A stretch of 64,000 bases of DNA, taken from NCBI RefSeq assembly GCF_002939385.1, contig NZ_MULI01000006.1, positions 62,001-126,000 on the forward strand, given 5' to 3'. A program made the position numbers and the translations under genes. Shown here one piece after another: positions 8,614 through 17,087 of the stretch. Within the stretch, counting starts at the first letter, position 1; each line of letters begins with the position of its first letter. The notes under the pieces were generated by a model, which saw only the letters and a program-made list of their open reading frames with translations, was not told where the DNA came from and did no database searches. Origin of the DNA: Streptomyces sp. MH60. GTDB lineage: Bacteria; Actinomycetota; Actinomycetes; Streptomycetales; Streptomycetaceae.

Positions 8614-10525
8614 ACAGGTCGCCGGAGACGCTCTCCCTGGCGACGCAGTATTTGCTCAGGGGGCACTCCTCGCAGAGCGGCTCCTTGGCCCGACAGAAGC
8701 TGCTTCCGATGAGTCGGAGCGCCGCCATACGCAGAGGCGCGTCCTCACCGGCTCCGACGAGCTTCACCAAGTCCACTCGACCGTCGCTGAGCCTGTTCGT
8801 GCGATCCGAATCACTGCCGTGCAGACGGGCGGCGACGCGCAGCGCCCCCTGCCCGACCCACAGGAGGTCCTCGCCGACCAGCAGCCGGTACACCGTCGCC
8901 TCAGCCGGCTTCAACTTCAACTGCTCGCGGACCTTCTCCTCGTCGGCCCAGACGCTCGACTGATCGATCACCGCGGTGAGCCGGGCGACCCGGGCCTTCG
9001 CTGCCTCGGAGGGCGCCGCCGCAGTAAGCGTCTCGAGCGCGGCCTTGCTCAGGGACGTCTGTCCCCGCACGGCCTCGACCATTTCCGCCAGCTGCGCGGG
9101 CTGGATCCGGGTCCCGGACAGTATGGCTACGACGGCGGCCTGCAAGCCGGACATCTGCTTGCCCGGAAGCTGGTACCAGTCCTCCGACTCACGCCGCGCT
9201 TCGGCCCAAGCGGTCAGGTCCCTTCGCACCGTGCGCCAGTGCGGCTGGAGTCCACCCTCGCTCGGCTGCTCGCCGACCGCGGGCAGCAGGGCTTCCGCGG
9301 CAGCCTCGCCAAGAAGGGGCGGCACAGCGTTACCGATCTGGCGGAAGGCGTCACTGCGCGTGCCGGCGAAGCGGAACCTGTCCGGGAACGTCTGCACTCG
9401 CGCGGCCTCCCGCACGGTGAGGGTGCGCGGCTGGTCCTGGTCCGGGTGGATGTACCAGTAGCCGTCCTTGGCGATGTGGGCGGTGATCGACCTGCTGAGG
9501 TCCGCCCAGTCGAGCTTCTTGTACTTGTCCGTGAAGTGGTCGGCCTTGTAGCGCTGCAGTTCCGGGGTGATCTGCGAGTACAGGGTCTTGGAGTCCATGC
9601 TGGAGAAGATCTCCGCGTCGTCCTTCCGGACCCGCCGGGTCATGTGGTCCCACACCCGGTCCTTGCGCGCCCACTTACGCATGTCCCGAGCGAACTTGGA
9701 AAGCTCGGACGGTTCCTCGTACGGGAGTTCACGCTGCCCGACACGCTCGGTGGGCACGACAGGCAGCACCGGCAGGTCACCGATGGCGTCACGCAGCGTA
9801 GTCCGCTGATCGTGCTCCAGCTCCTGCCGCCACGAGAAGCGCTCCACGTCGTTCCTCGCGAGCAGGATCAGTCGCTTCCTGTGCTGCGGAACGCCGTACT
9901 TCCACGCATCGACGAGACGGACCTGCGTCGCGTATCCGAGGTCCTCCAGCTGCTCCTCGATGGTGCGTACCACGAAGAAGTCGTCACCGAGACCCATGTC
10001 CGGAACGTTCTCCATGAGGACCGCACGCGGCCGGAGGCGCTTCACGACGTCGAGGTAGGCGCTCCACAGCTCCTTGCGGCGATCATGGGGATCGCGGCCG
10101 TGATGCTCCACGAGGCTGCGGATCTTGCTCCGGCCAGCCCTGCTGAACGGCTGGCATGGCGGGCCGCCGGCCACCAAATCGATCTTGGCGGGCGACAGCA
10201 TCTCGACGAGCCTGTCACGCTCGTCAGGATTACCCAGGTCCATGTGGAGACTCATGCCGGGGAAGTTCGCAGCGTGCGTCTGGAGTGCCCGCTCGTTGAA
10301 GTCGACCGCGGCTGCGACCGTCCACCCGGCTCGCTCCAGTCCGAGGCTCAGTCCACCCGCTCCAGAGAAGAGGTCGACGGCCAGACGCTTGCCAGCACCG
10401 AAGCCACCGAGCCACTTGCCGAAGTTCTCGGGCTTGCAACTGTTCCTGTGACGCCTGAGCTCCAGACAGTCGCTCCGCTCCAGAGGCACCCCATAGTGCT
10501 GCCTGCGCACTGCGCCAACCTCCAT
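8528..10525 (-). CDS. C5-cytosine methyltransferase fused to a Fe-S glycosylase-like domain
   Basis: This 665-residue protein has two parts. Residues 45-400 are a complete C5 methyltransferase: motif I AVDLFSGAGGLSLGLE, motif IV GGPPCQPFSRAG with the catalytic Cys, motif VI MENVPDMG, motif VIII QHRKRLILLA and motif X RQIGNAVPPLLGEAAAEAL. Residues 415-630 are an additional mostly helical region that ends with CRAKEPLCEECPLSKYC (about residues 611-627). That is the C-X6-C-X2-C-X5-C spacing of the [4Fe-4S] cluster in endonuclease III and MutY, preceded by a helix-turn-helix-like WVGQGALRVAARLHG. So an HhH-GPD-like DNA glycosylase module appears to be fused to the methyltransferase. It probably supplies self-modification or activity for the adjacent Mza-like system, with Vsr correcting deamination damage. 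Glycosylase activity is inference; I did not locate a certain catalytic Lys/Asp. Confidence 0.9.
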   Translation of the reverse strand: MEVGAVRRQHYGVPLERSDCLELRRHRNSCKPENFGKWLGGFGAGKRLAVDLFSGAGGLSLGLERAGWTVAAAVDFNERALQTHAANFPGMSLHMDLGNPDERDRLVEMLSPAKIDLVAGGPPCQPFSRAGRSKIRSLVEHHGRDPHDRRKELWSAYLDVVKRLRPRAVLMENVPDMGLGDDFFVVRTIEEQLEDLGYATQVRLVDAWKYGVPQHRKRLILLARNDVERFSWRQELEHDQRTTLRDAIGDLPVLPVVPTERVGQRELPYEEPSELSKFARDMRKWARKDRVWDHMTRRVRKDDAEIFSSMDSKTLYSQITPELQRYKADHFTDKYKKLDWADLSRSITAHIAKDGYWYIHPDQDQPRTLTVREAARVQTFPDRFRFAGTRSDAFRQIGNAVPPLLGEAAAEALLPAVGEQPSEGGLQPHWRTVRRDLTAWAEARRESEDWYQLPGKQMSGLQAAVVAILSGTRIQPAQLAEMVEAVRGQTSLSKAALETLTAAAPSEAAKARVARLTAVIDQSSVWADEEKVREQLKLKPAEATVYRLLVGEDLLWVGQGALRVAARLHGSDSDRTNRLSDGRVDLVKLVGAGEDAPLRMAALRLIGSSFCRAKEPLCEECPLSKYCVARESVSGDLFTDALTGTHGRETVPTQARGSGRTAGRR

Positions 10526-10901
10526 CGGACGAGAAGAACGAGCACCAGGAGATCACACAACCTCTGGCAAGATCAAGAATCCGGCGCCCACCTCGGATGG
10601 CTGGATCGATTAGGACGCCACAGGCGCCCCGAGAATATTACGCGGCACCCACCCCTGTATTGGAAAGCAACCCCCCAGTAACACTGGAGAGGGGCAACCA
10701 TACGGACAAACACTGACAAGACCATCGGAGCTCTCGCCAGTCGAGCTACCCTGCGGGCTCGGTTCTCGCCCCGAGGCGATGCCGTTGTCCTGCACTCGGC
10801 CAATCCCATTGTCGAGCTGCCTGCCCTTCCCGCTACCCGATGCGGAATACCCGCAGCGTCCCCTTGATTGCCCTCTGTGGAGATCGCGGGAGGGAGCGCT
10901 G
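10526..10901. other. Divergent intergenic region between methyltransferase and nuclease genes
   Basis: These 376 nt separate the start of the minus-strand methyltransferase from the GTG of the plus-strand nuclease. The part around 10610-10700 is noticeably more A+T-rich than its surroundings and probably holds promoters for both directions. I could not assign boxes with confidence. No gene is visible: the open frame continuing upstream of 10902 lacks a ribosome-binding site. Confidence 0.4.
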
Positions 10902-11837
10902 GTGGCCGAGCTGATGATGTTCCGGCAGGACGCGGACGGACGGGATGTCGAGCTGGCCGGCTCGACGGTGGCGCTGGAGGTGGAGCTGCAGCGGCGAGTC
11001 GAGGCCGGCCTGGAGCAGATGCTGGGCGTCCGGTTCCTAGCGTCGGAGTACCAGACCGGCCCTTGGCACCGGGGGCGGATCGACACCCTGGGGCTCGATG
11101 AGAACGGCAGCCCGGTGGTGATCGAGTTCAAGAAAGGCTCGGACAGCGGGGTGATGTCTCAGGCGGTCTCCTACCTATCCTGGCTGGAATCGGCACAGCA
11201 CGAGTTCGAGGCGCTCGTGCGGAAGGTGCTGGGCGCGGAGGCCGCCGAGTCCGTCGACTGGCGTCGTCCGCGGATGATCTGCATCGCGGCGGGCTTCTCG
11301 CACCACGACCGGGTGGCGGTGCAGAGGTTGCCCGAGCGGATCGACCTGGTGCGCTACCGGATCTTCGACGGTGGCCTGCTGGGGCTGCTGCTCGTGGACT
11401 CCGCGACCGGATTCCCGAGCGCTGCCTCGTCTCGCCGGGGCCGGGAGCGGGCACCCGTGGCGGACAGCGTGCCGACGGCTTCGGCGGTCTCTCCGCCTGC
11501 GGGTGGAGGAGCGGTGCCGGAGTGCCTGCAGGACCTGTACGCGGAACTGGACGAGGCGCTCACGGCATGGGGCGAGGTGGAGGTGGCGTCCCTGCGGCAC
11601 TACATCGCCTACCGGCGGTTGGTGAACGTGGCGTCGGTGATTTTCCGTCCGAAGCACGAGGCGATCCTGGTGTACCTCAGACTCGACCCGGACACGGTCG
11701 AGTTGGAGGAGGGCTTCACCCGTGACATGCGCGGTATCGGGCACCTCGGGACCGGCGACCTGGAGGTCCGCGTCGTCTCGGCAGCCGACTTGGAGAAGGC
11801 GGCGCCGCTGATCCGGCGGGCGTTCGAGGCGGCCTGA
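10902..11837 (+). CDS. PD-(D/E)XK nuclease-like protein (NucS/DUF5655-like)
   Basis: This 311-residue protein's N-terminal half carries a nuclease-type core: RGRIDTLGLDENGSPVVIEF followed by KKGSDSGVMSQAVSYLSWL, i.e. D...ExK then a QA.SY helix as in NucS-like and DUF91-type nucleases. Residues 205-311 form a second domain (DLYAELDEALTAWGEVEVAS...RHYIAYRRLVNVASVIF) resembling the DUF5655 fold; the linker between them is Ala/Pro-rich. The start is GTG 10902 with AGGGAG about 6 nt upstream. A beta-class methyltransferase is convergent 100 nt downstream, so the two may form a restriction-modification-like pair; this is inference. A frameshifted, truncated copy of the N-terminal 60 residues lies at 43.6 kb. 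Confidence 0.7.
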   Translation: MAELMMFRQDADGRDVELAGSTVALEVELQRRVEAGLEQMLGVRFLASEYQTGPWHRGRIDTLGLDENGSPVVIEFKKGSDSGVMSQAVSYLSWLESAQHEFEALVRKVLGAEAAESVDWRRPRMICIAAGFSHHDRVAVQRLPERIDLVRYRIFDGGLLGLLLVDSATGFPSAASSRRGRERAPVADSVPTASAVSPPAGGGAVPECLQDLYAELDEALTAWGEVEVASLRHYIAYRRLVNVASVIFRPKHEAILVYLRLDPDTVELEEGFTRDMRGIGHLGTGDLEVRVVSAADLEKAAPLIRRAFEAA

Positions 11838-11845
11838 CGTAACAG

Positions 11846-11891
11846 GAGGGGCGGCTGGTGCATCGGGTAGTCGATGCTTCAGCCGCCCCTC
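11846..11891. terminator. Bidirectional hairpin terminator
   Basis: Perfect 12-nt arms (11846-11857 GAGGGGCGGCTG and 11880-11891) enclose a second 6-nt stem (11860-11865 with 11872-11877). The hairpin sits between two convergent genes that end or start the flanking coding regions, so it probably terminates both. No U-tract is needed for this type in streptomycetes. Confidence 0.8.
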
Positions 11892-11936
11892 TGGCGTCTG
11901 GGGGCCGTCGGCCCTGGCCTCTCTTCGCTCTCACGA

Positions 11937-12683
11937 TCATGCCTCCGGTCCGGCCAGCTCGAAGTCGTCCTTCGTCAGTTCGGCCCGCAGCCGCTCCTCG
12001 GCGACGTCCGCGTAGTGCGCGGACAGCTCGACGCCCACGAAGCGGCGCCCCTCGCGCAGGGCCGCGACCCCGGTAGAGCCGCTGCCGGTGAACGGGTCGA
12101 GGACGGTGCCACCCTCGGGGCAGACCTGGACGAGCTGCTGCATGACCTCGACCGGCTTCTGGGTGATGTGAACCCGGCCCTTGCGGGGCTGGGAGGCGAT
12201 GTAGTGCCCCGGCAGGTAGAGATCGCGGGTGTTGTCGAGGGAGCCCTTGACGCCCCAGACGATGAACTCCGAGTCCTGCTTCGGCCCGCCCTTGCGGGGC
12301 CGGCTCGATGGCTTGATCCACGGAATCGTGCCGCTCCAGGTCCATCCCGCCATCTGCAGGGCGTCGGAGGTGGTCGGCTCCTGTCGCCAGTCGGTGAAGA
12401 CCATCGCGACCGCGTGCTCGGTCGAGGCCCGGTACGCCTCGGTGAGCAGTTCGGTGAGCCAGGAGCGGTAGGAGCGCTGGTCGCGGTTCTCGCCGGGGAA
12501 GTTGGCGAGGTCGTGCGCCGAGTTGCTCGTGACGTACTTGGCTCGTGCGGTACGGCCGGTTCGGTCCGAGCTGGTGCGGCCCCCGGAGTTGTACGGCGGA
12601 TCGGTGATCACCGCCTGGACGCTCTCGTCCGGGAGGGACTTCAGGACGGTCAGGGCGTCGCCTCGGTGCAGCGTGTAGCTCAT
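11937..12683 (-). CDS. Beta-class site-specific DNA methyltransferase (N4/N6)
   Basis: This 248-residue amino-methyltransferase of the beta class has the catalytic motif IV TDPPYNSGG near residue 33 preceding motif I, the AdoMet-binding GGTVLDPFTGSGSTGVAAL, near residue 195. This circular order defines the class that produces N4-methylcytosine or N6-methyladenine. The HITQKPVEVM segment before motif I is typical of the family. The specificity region in the middle (about residues 60-160) is small, as expected for a monomeric enzyme. It is convergent with the 10.9-kb nuclease-like gene and is the last gene before the conjugation module; such methyltransferases often protect mobile elements from host restriction. 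It is intact. Confidence 0.88.
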   Translation of the reverse strand: MSYTLHRGDALTVLKSLPDESVQAVITDPPYNSGGRTSSDRTGRTARAKYVTSNSAHDLANFPGENRDQRSYRSWLTELLTEAYRASTEHAVAMVFTDWRQEPTTSDALQMAGWTWSGTIPWIKPSSRPRKGGPKQDSEFIVWGVKGSLDNTRDLYLPGHYIASQPRKGRVHITQKPVEVMQQLVQVCPEGGTVLDPFTGSGSTGVAALREGRRFVGVELSAHYADVAEERLRAELTKDDFELAGPEA

Positions 12684-13263
12684 GGGGAAGGCCTCTCTTC
12701 AGGCGCGGCGGAGTCTGGACCTGCTCCGGGCAGCGCTCAACGGTGTGCAGCCGGTGCGAGGTTGCAGCGGAGGTTAACGGCGAATTCCGGCCGCGCCTAA
12801 CGAGGTGGCTTCCTACTTCGGGCCCCTGGCTGGCAGTCGTTTGGTGCGGCCGGAATCCCGGTCTACTGTCTCGCCGTGCCACCGGGAAGGAGCGCTGCTC
12901 CACCCCCGTTGAGCTGTACTTATCCGTGCTATCTCGTCCAATCGAGCAGCGTCGGAGGCATGTTGCCCATCTGCCCGCGAGCGCCATGAGGAGGCCCCTG
13001 TGCACTGCCTGAGATTACGAGCGCGGCTGGCTGCCGCGCGTGACCAGAAACCGGCGTCCTGGAGCTACCAACTCCTCTGACCCGGGCCCGCCGAGAGGCG
13101 GATGCACATCGGCGCGGTGCCGACGGCTTTGCACGAGAAGTCGGCACCGCGTCTCCTTCGAACACCGAGGAGCCGCTGCGATGCAGCCTGCCCTGACACA
13201 CCCGCGCCCCGACCCACCTCCCTCGACCGGTCCGCACCGCCGTCGCGCTGAACGGCGGCGGCC
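12684..13263. other. Intergenic region before the conjugation genes
   Basis: These 580 nt have no certain gene. A small hairpin (13021-13027 GCGCGGC with 13033-13039) sits just upstream of a GTG-initiated 75-codon open frame (13040-13267) whose stop overlaps the next GTG by 4 nt. The peptide is Arg/Pro-rich, so I do not call it a gene. The region probably contains the promoter of the conjugation operon and could hold an element boundary. Confidence 0.35.
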
Positions 13264-14405
13264 GTGAAGAAGACGACGGGAGCCCTCGTCGGTCTGTGCG
13301 CCACCGGACCACTCCTGCTGGCACTGCCGATCCTTGGCATCGGTGCCGGGACCGCTTCGGCTTCGTGCTCAACCGACGGTGCACCGGGTGTGGACGCCTC
13401 CGCCGTCGCCAAGCAGGTGAAGGCGATCCTGGGCGGCGGCGACAAGGGCTCGGTCTCCGTGCCGGGTCTGGACGCCCCTGCCGACCAGGTGCCCAATGCC
13501 AAGACGATCCAGGCCACGGGCGTCGCGATGAACATCCCCGCCCGAGGGCAGGTCGTCGCCTTGGCGACCGCTCTGCAGGAGAGCGGCCTGCGGAACCTGA
13601 CCTACGGCGACCGCGATTCGCTGGGTCTCTTCCAGCAGCGGCCGTCGATGGGCTGGGGTACGGCCAGCCAGATCCTTGACCCGGTGCACGCCTCGACGAA
13701 GTTCTACGAGGGGCTCAAGAAGGTCTCCGGCTGGCAGTCCCTCTCTGTCACCCAGGCCGCCCAGGCGGTGCAGAAGTCGGGCTTCCCGGAGGCGTACGCC
13801 AAATGGGAGCCGCTGGCCACCGCCCTGCAGAAGGCCTCGAGCCCCTGCTGCAGAAGGCCGGCGGCGCATCGCCGAGCCCGTCGCCGTCCGGCTCTGCCGA
13901 CACCAGCCCCTCTCCCGATTCCGCGGGGGGTTGTTCGGCGGACGGCGACGGAACGGACTTCGGCACCATCCCGGCGGGTGCACTGCCGAAGGAGTACACG
14001 ATTCCCGCCTCCGCGCCGCCGAAGGTACAGACGGCGATCCGGTGGGCGCTCGGCCAGCTCGGCACCCCGTATCAGTGGGGCGGCACGTGCACCGACTCCC
14101 ACGGCAAAAACCCGATGGGCCGCTGCGACTGCTCCTCTCTGATGCAGGGCGCGTACAAGGCCGCCGGAGTCAGCCTGACGCGGACCACGTACACGCAGGT
14201 CAAGGACGGCAAGGCCGTCTCGGTCGATGCCCTCAAGCCGGGCGACCTCCTCTTCACCGAGGGGACGGCCGCCGTACCGGAACACGTCGGGATGGCGATC
14301 GGGCAGGGCCTGATCGTCCACGCCCCGCACACCGGTGACGTCGTACGGATCACCACCGTCGCGTCCTGGAAATCGCGGATTCTCGCGGCCCGCCGAGTCG
14401 TCTGA
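13264..14405 (+). pseudogene. Bifunctional cell-wall hydrolase of conjugation module (frameshifted)
   Basis: This is a VirB1-like peptidoglycan hydrolase of the conjugative apparatus. The first part (frame from GTG 13264) has a signal peptide (VGLCATGPLLLALPILGIG) and a domain with ATALQESGLRNL and GDRDSLGLFQQRPSMGWG, typical of actinobacterial transfer hydrolases. The second part, in another frame, is a complete NlpC/P60 endopeptidase: YQWGGTC, then RCDCSSLMQGAYKAAG with the catalytic Cys, and EHVGMAIGQGLIVHAPH with the His. The frames join around 13825-13860. There, WEPLATALQKA is followed by a near-repeat that would read SEPLLQKAGG if one G were restored in TCGAG; removal of the 23-nt repeat unit would also restore the frame. 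Either a one-base loss or a short imperfect duplication explains the break. It is the first gene of the type IV secretion-like operon. Confidence 0.8.
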
Positions 14406-14497
14406 CCGGCGCTCCTCCCCCCCCTCCTCACCTCCCCCTCGCACCGCCGGATCACCCCGCCGGGCTTTGGCGTGCGCTCATTCGAACTGGAATTCCC

Positions 14498-14806
14498 ATG
14501 TTTCTCGCCGACAAGGTCATACAGCTCGCCTACGACCCGGGAATCAAGCCCAACGAGGGCGGGCTCCCTGGCCTCAACGTCCTCAAGCAGGTGATGGGCT
14601 CGATCAACTTGTTCGGGCTCATTGCCGTGGTCGGAGCCCTCGCCGTCAGTGCGGGCGTGTGGGCCTGGGGTCACCACTCCGGTGGTCACCAGGCCGAGGC
14701 GAACGGGAAGAAGGGCGTGCTGGTCAGCGCTGGCGCGGCCCTTCTTCTCGGTGCGGCCAACGGTGTAGTGGCGTTCTTCTCGACGCTCGGGACGCAGGTC
14801 CACTGA
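14498..14806 (+). CDS. DUF6112-like small membrane protein (pilin-like)
   Basis: This 102-residue protein has two hydrophobic segments: LNVLKQVMGSINLFGLIAVV with its continuation, and AGAALLLGAANGVVAFFSTL. The pair resembles the short two-span VirB2/TrbC-type subunits, and small proteins of the DUF6112 kind occupy this place in actinobacterial conjugation clusters. The ATG at 14498 is preceded by GGAA. Its TGA overlaps the ATG of the next gene (TGATG at 14804-14808), so the two are coupled. The role as pilin or channel subunit is inferred from size, topology and position. Confidence 0.7.
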   Translation: MFLADKVIQLAYDPGIKPNEGGLPGLNVLKQVMGSINLFGLIAVVGALAVSAGVWAWGHHSGGHQAEANGKKGVLVSAGAALLLGAANGVVAFFSTLGTQVH

Positions 14807-15486
14807 TGGCTCAGCACTCCACCCACCCCGGCGGCGCATCTCGCGTGCGCCGCCGGGCGCTCCTCGGCACTGCCGTCCTGGCGGTGCTCGTTGCCCTCGC
14901 CGGTCTGGCCGCTTACCTCACCCGCGAGGGCCGAAGCCCCTCCGATGCTGCTTCCCCACCGCCGAGTTCGCCCACGGCATCCTCGTCGCCCGCGGCACCG
15001 TCCGGGCCGCACACCCGGCCCCGCGCTCTGCCCGTTCCGCCGAAAACCCGCGACCCGATCACGTACGGGAAGGCCGCCGCCGCAGCGCTGTGGTCGTACG
15101 ACACCCGTGCGTACTCGCAGCCTGAGTTGCGCAAGGCGCTGCGCGGCTGGCTGACCACGGAGTCGAAGTACGCCGACCCGGCCTCCGTCGACCAGGCGGT
15201 CCCCTCGGCCGTGCTGTGGAAGGAGATGGCGGCCAACAAGCAGGTCGCCACCGCCAAGATCAACGAGGGGCACTTCCCGCACGCCTTTACCCAGGCCCTC
15301 CAGGACGACCCCGGGGCGATCACCCAGGCGTACGTCTACGCCGTCACGGTCTCCGGCAAGCAGTCGATTCGCTGGAAGGGCTCGGCTGCCGGCGGCGCGG
15401 AGAGCCGGTCCACCACCCTCGCGGTCCAGTGCCGGCCCAACCGCTCCTGCGCCCTGGTCGGCGTCATGCCGTCCGTCGCGCCCTGA
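14806..15486 (+). CDS. Membrane-anchored conjugal transfer protein
   Basis: This 226-residue protein has an N-terminal anchor (LGTAVLAVLVALAGLAAYL, about residues 20-38), a Ser/Pro/Thr-rich linker of about 35 residues, and an extracytoplasmic domain beginning near KTRDPITYGKAAAAALWSYD. Topology (one span, linker, compact domain) is that of VirB8/TcpC-like scaffold proteins of type IV secretion systems, and it is followed by the VirB6-like gene. I cannot prove the VirB8 fold by eye. The start overlaps the preceding stop. Confidence 0.65.
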   Translation: MAQHSTHPGGASRVRRRALLGTAVLAVLVALAGLAAYLTREGRSPSDAASPPPSSPTASSSPAAPSGPHTRPRALPVPPKTRDPITYGKAAAAALWSYDTRAYSQPELRKALRGWLTTESKYADPASVDQAVPSAVLWKEMAANKQVATAKINEGHFPHAFTQALQDDPGAITQAYVYAVTVSGKQSIRWKGSAAGGAESRSTTLAVQCRPNRSCALVGVMPSVAP

Positions 15487-15514
15487 TCCTCGCCCCAGAA
15501 CGGAGGTACGACCC

Positions 15515-16921
15515 ATGGGAGTCTGCGACTTCCCGCTGATGGACAAGGTGTGCGGCGCTGTCGACTTCGCCACCAACCCCGCCGGCACCGTCACCGACGG
15601 TCTCGGCGCGTGGATCGCGAAGTCGGCGGGCGAGCTGGCGTCCAGCGCGGCCGACCTGGCCGCCAAGGCCGTCAACAAGACGACGGCCATCGACCTCAAC
15701 GCCGGGTGGTTCCGCGACAACTACGAGCTGCTGCTGCCCATCGGCCTCGCCCTGACCGACGGCATCTTCTGCATCCAGCTCATGACCGCTGCCTGGCGCC
15801 GAGACGAACGTGCCCTCGCTAAGGCGGCGTTCGGCACCATGACCGGAGTCCTCTTCAGCTTCTCGGCCATCGCCTTCACGACCGTCGCCATCACCGTGGT
15901 GGACGCGCTGTCCGACGGCCTCTTCAAAGCCGCCAACACCTCGATCGACGACGCGATCCGTCGTGTGATCAAGGTTGATCAGATGGGGGCCATGTACGGC
16001 CTCGGCTGGGGTGTGCCCGCGCTGGTGGCCTTCGGGTGCGCGATCGGTGCCTTCCTCTACTGGGGCGTGATGGTGGCCCGCAAGGTCGGCGTCCTGATCA
16101 TGGTCGCGCTCGCGGTGTTCGCCGGGGCGGGCGGCGGCTGGGAAGTCGCCAAACGGTGGCGGCGCGGCTGGATCGAGGCCACCGGTACCCTGATCGTCTC
16201 CAAGCTGTTGATGACCGTGGTCTTCCTCATCGGCGTCTCCGCCATGGGCAAGACCGACGCCAGTGACGGAATGGCGGCCCTGTCCGATGCGATGGCCGGC
16301 ATCGTCGTGATGGTCCTGGTGTTGCTCTGCCCCTACGCGACGTACAAGTTCGTCCACTGGGCCAGCGACGGCGGCGGCCACGACGACATGCACCGCACCG
16401 GTGTCGCCGGCATGGCGGTCGCCGCAGGAGCCGCAAAGACCGCAGGCAGCCTCGCGCTGCGGGCCGGTACCGGCGCCCCCGCTCCGCAGGGTCCGAACCA
16501 GGTCCCGGGCGCGGGCACCGATGGCGTCGTCTCCGACATCAACCCCTCCGGCGGCAACCTCAGCAAGGAGGGAATCGACGCCGGGCCGCCCAAGCAGCAG
16601 ACCCGCTTCCGGTACGGCGAAGACCCGGACGCGAGCGGCGACAAGGGCCGGGCTCTGATCCAGCCCCCCGGGATCCCGCCACTGATCACACGTCCTGGCG
16701 AGGACGAACCGGAAGGGTCCGAATCGGCTGCCCAAGGCGTTGCGAGCGGCTCCGGTCACCTCGCAGCCGCATCTCCGGGCGGCGACATGACCTCCATGCC
16801 GCCAGCCGACCCCGGACCTTCGGCCTCGGGCACTCCGGCGTCCGCGTCCGGACCGTCGGCCACCGGCTCCGCGACGCCGACGAACTGGGTGTATCCCACC
16901 CAGCCGCCGTCGGGTTCCTGA
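15515..16921 (+). CDS. VirB6/TrbL-like polytopic conjugation protein
   Basis: This 468-residue protein begins with a soluble stretch and then has at least six hydrophobic segments between about residues 70 and 280 (for example LLLPIGLALTDGIFCIQLM, FSFSAIAFTTVAITVV and VGVLIMVALAVFAGAGGGW). These are followed by a long, disordered Gly/Pro/Ser tail. This is the TrbL/VirB6 architecture of the inner-membrane channel in type IV secretion systems. A strong GGAGG lies 8 nt before the ATG. It sits 28 nt after the preceding gene, in the same operon. The tail of about 160 residues is low-complexity and probably extends into the cytoplasm or wall. Confidence 0.82.
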   Translation: MGVCDFPLMDKVCGAVDFATNPAGTVTDGLGAWIAKSAGELASSAADLAAKAVNKTTAIDLNAGWFRDNYELLLPIGLALTDGIFCIQLMTAAWRRDERALAKAAFGTMTGVLFSFSAIAFTTVAITVVDALSDGLFKAANTSIDDAIRRVIKVDQMGAMYGLGWGVPALVAFGCAIGAFLYWGVMVARKVGVLIMVALAVFAGAGGGWEVAKRWRRGWIEATGTLIVSKLLMTVVFLIGVSAMGKTDASDGMAALSDAMAGIVVMVLVLLCPYATYKFVHWASDGGGHDDMHRTGVAGMAVAAGAAKTAGSLALRAGTGAPAPQGPNQVPGAGTDGVVSDINPSGGNLSKEGIDAGPPKQQTRFRYGEDPDASGDKGRALIQPPGIPPLITRPGEDEPEGSESAAQGVASGSGHLAAASPGGDMTSMPPADPGPSASGTPASASGPSATGSATPTNWVYPTQPPSGS

Positions 16922-16988
16922 CCCACATCCCGGGGGCGGGCCGCACTCCACGGCCCGCCCCGCCCCCCACCAGCAGGAAGGTTTCGCC

Positions 16989-17087
16989 ATGACGTCCAGA
17001 AGAGCGCCGCGCGCCCCGTCCTCCGCCCGCTCCCACCGTCTGGAATCACCATGTCCGGCAAGCACCAGTCCTCCACGCCCACCGTGA
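16989..17087 (+). CDS. Possible short leader ORF upstream of the SCO6880-like gene
   Basis: ATG 16989 with GGAAGG about 8 nt upstream opens a 32-codon frame (starting MTSRRAPRAPSSARSHRLE) that overlaps the start of the next gene. A sequence with clear similarity, with its ATG exactly the same 62 nt from the following gene's start codon, precedes the VirD4-like gene at 28982. The repeat of sequence and spacing suggests a translated leader or a shared regulatory segment. It could also be a non-coding relic. Confidence 0.3.
   Translation: MTSRRAPRAPSSARSHRLESPCPASTSPPRPP

Noticed and set aside
13040..13267. 75-codon gene with GTGA overlap to the hydrolase gene
   Set aside because: The peptide is Arg/Pro-rich without family features and has no ribosome-binding site; the overlap may be chance.
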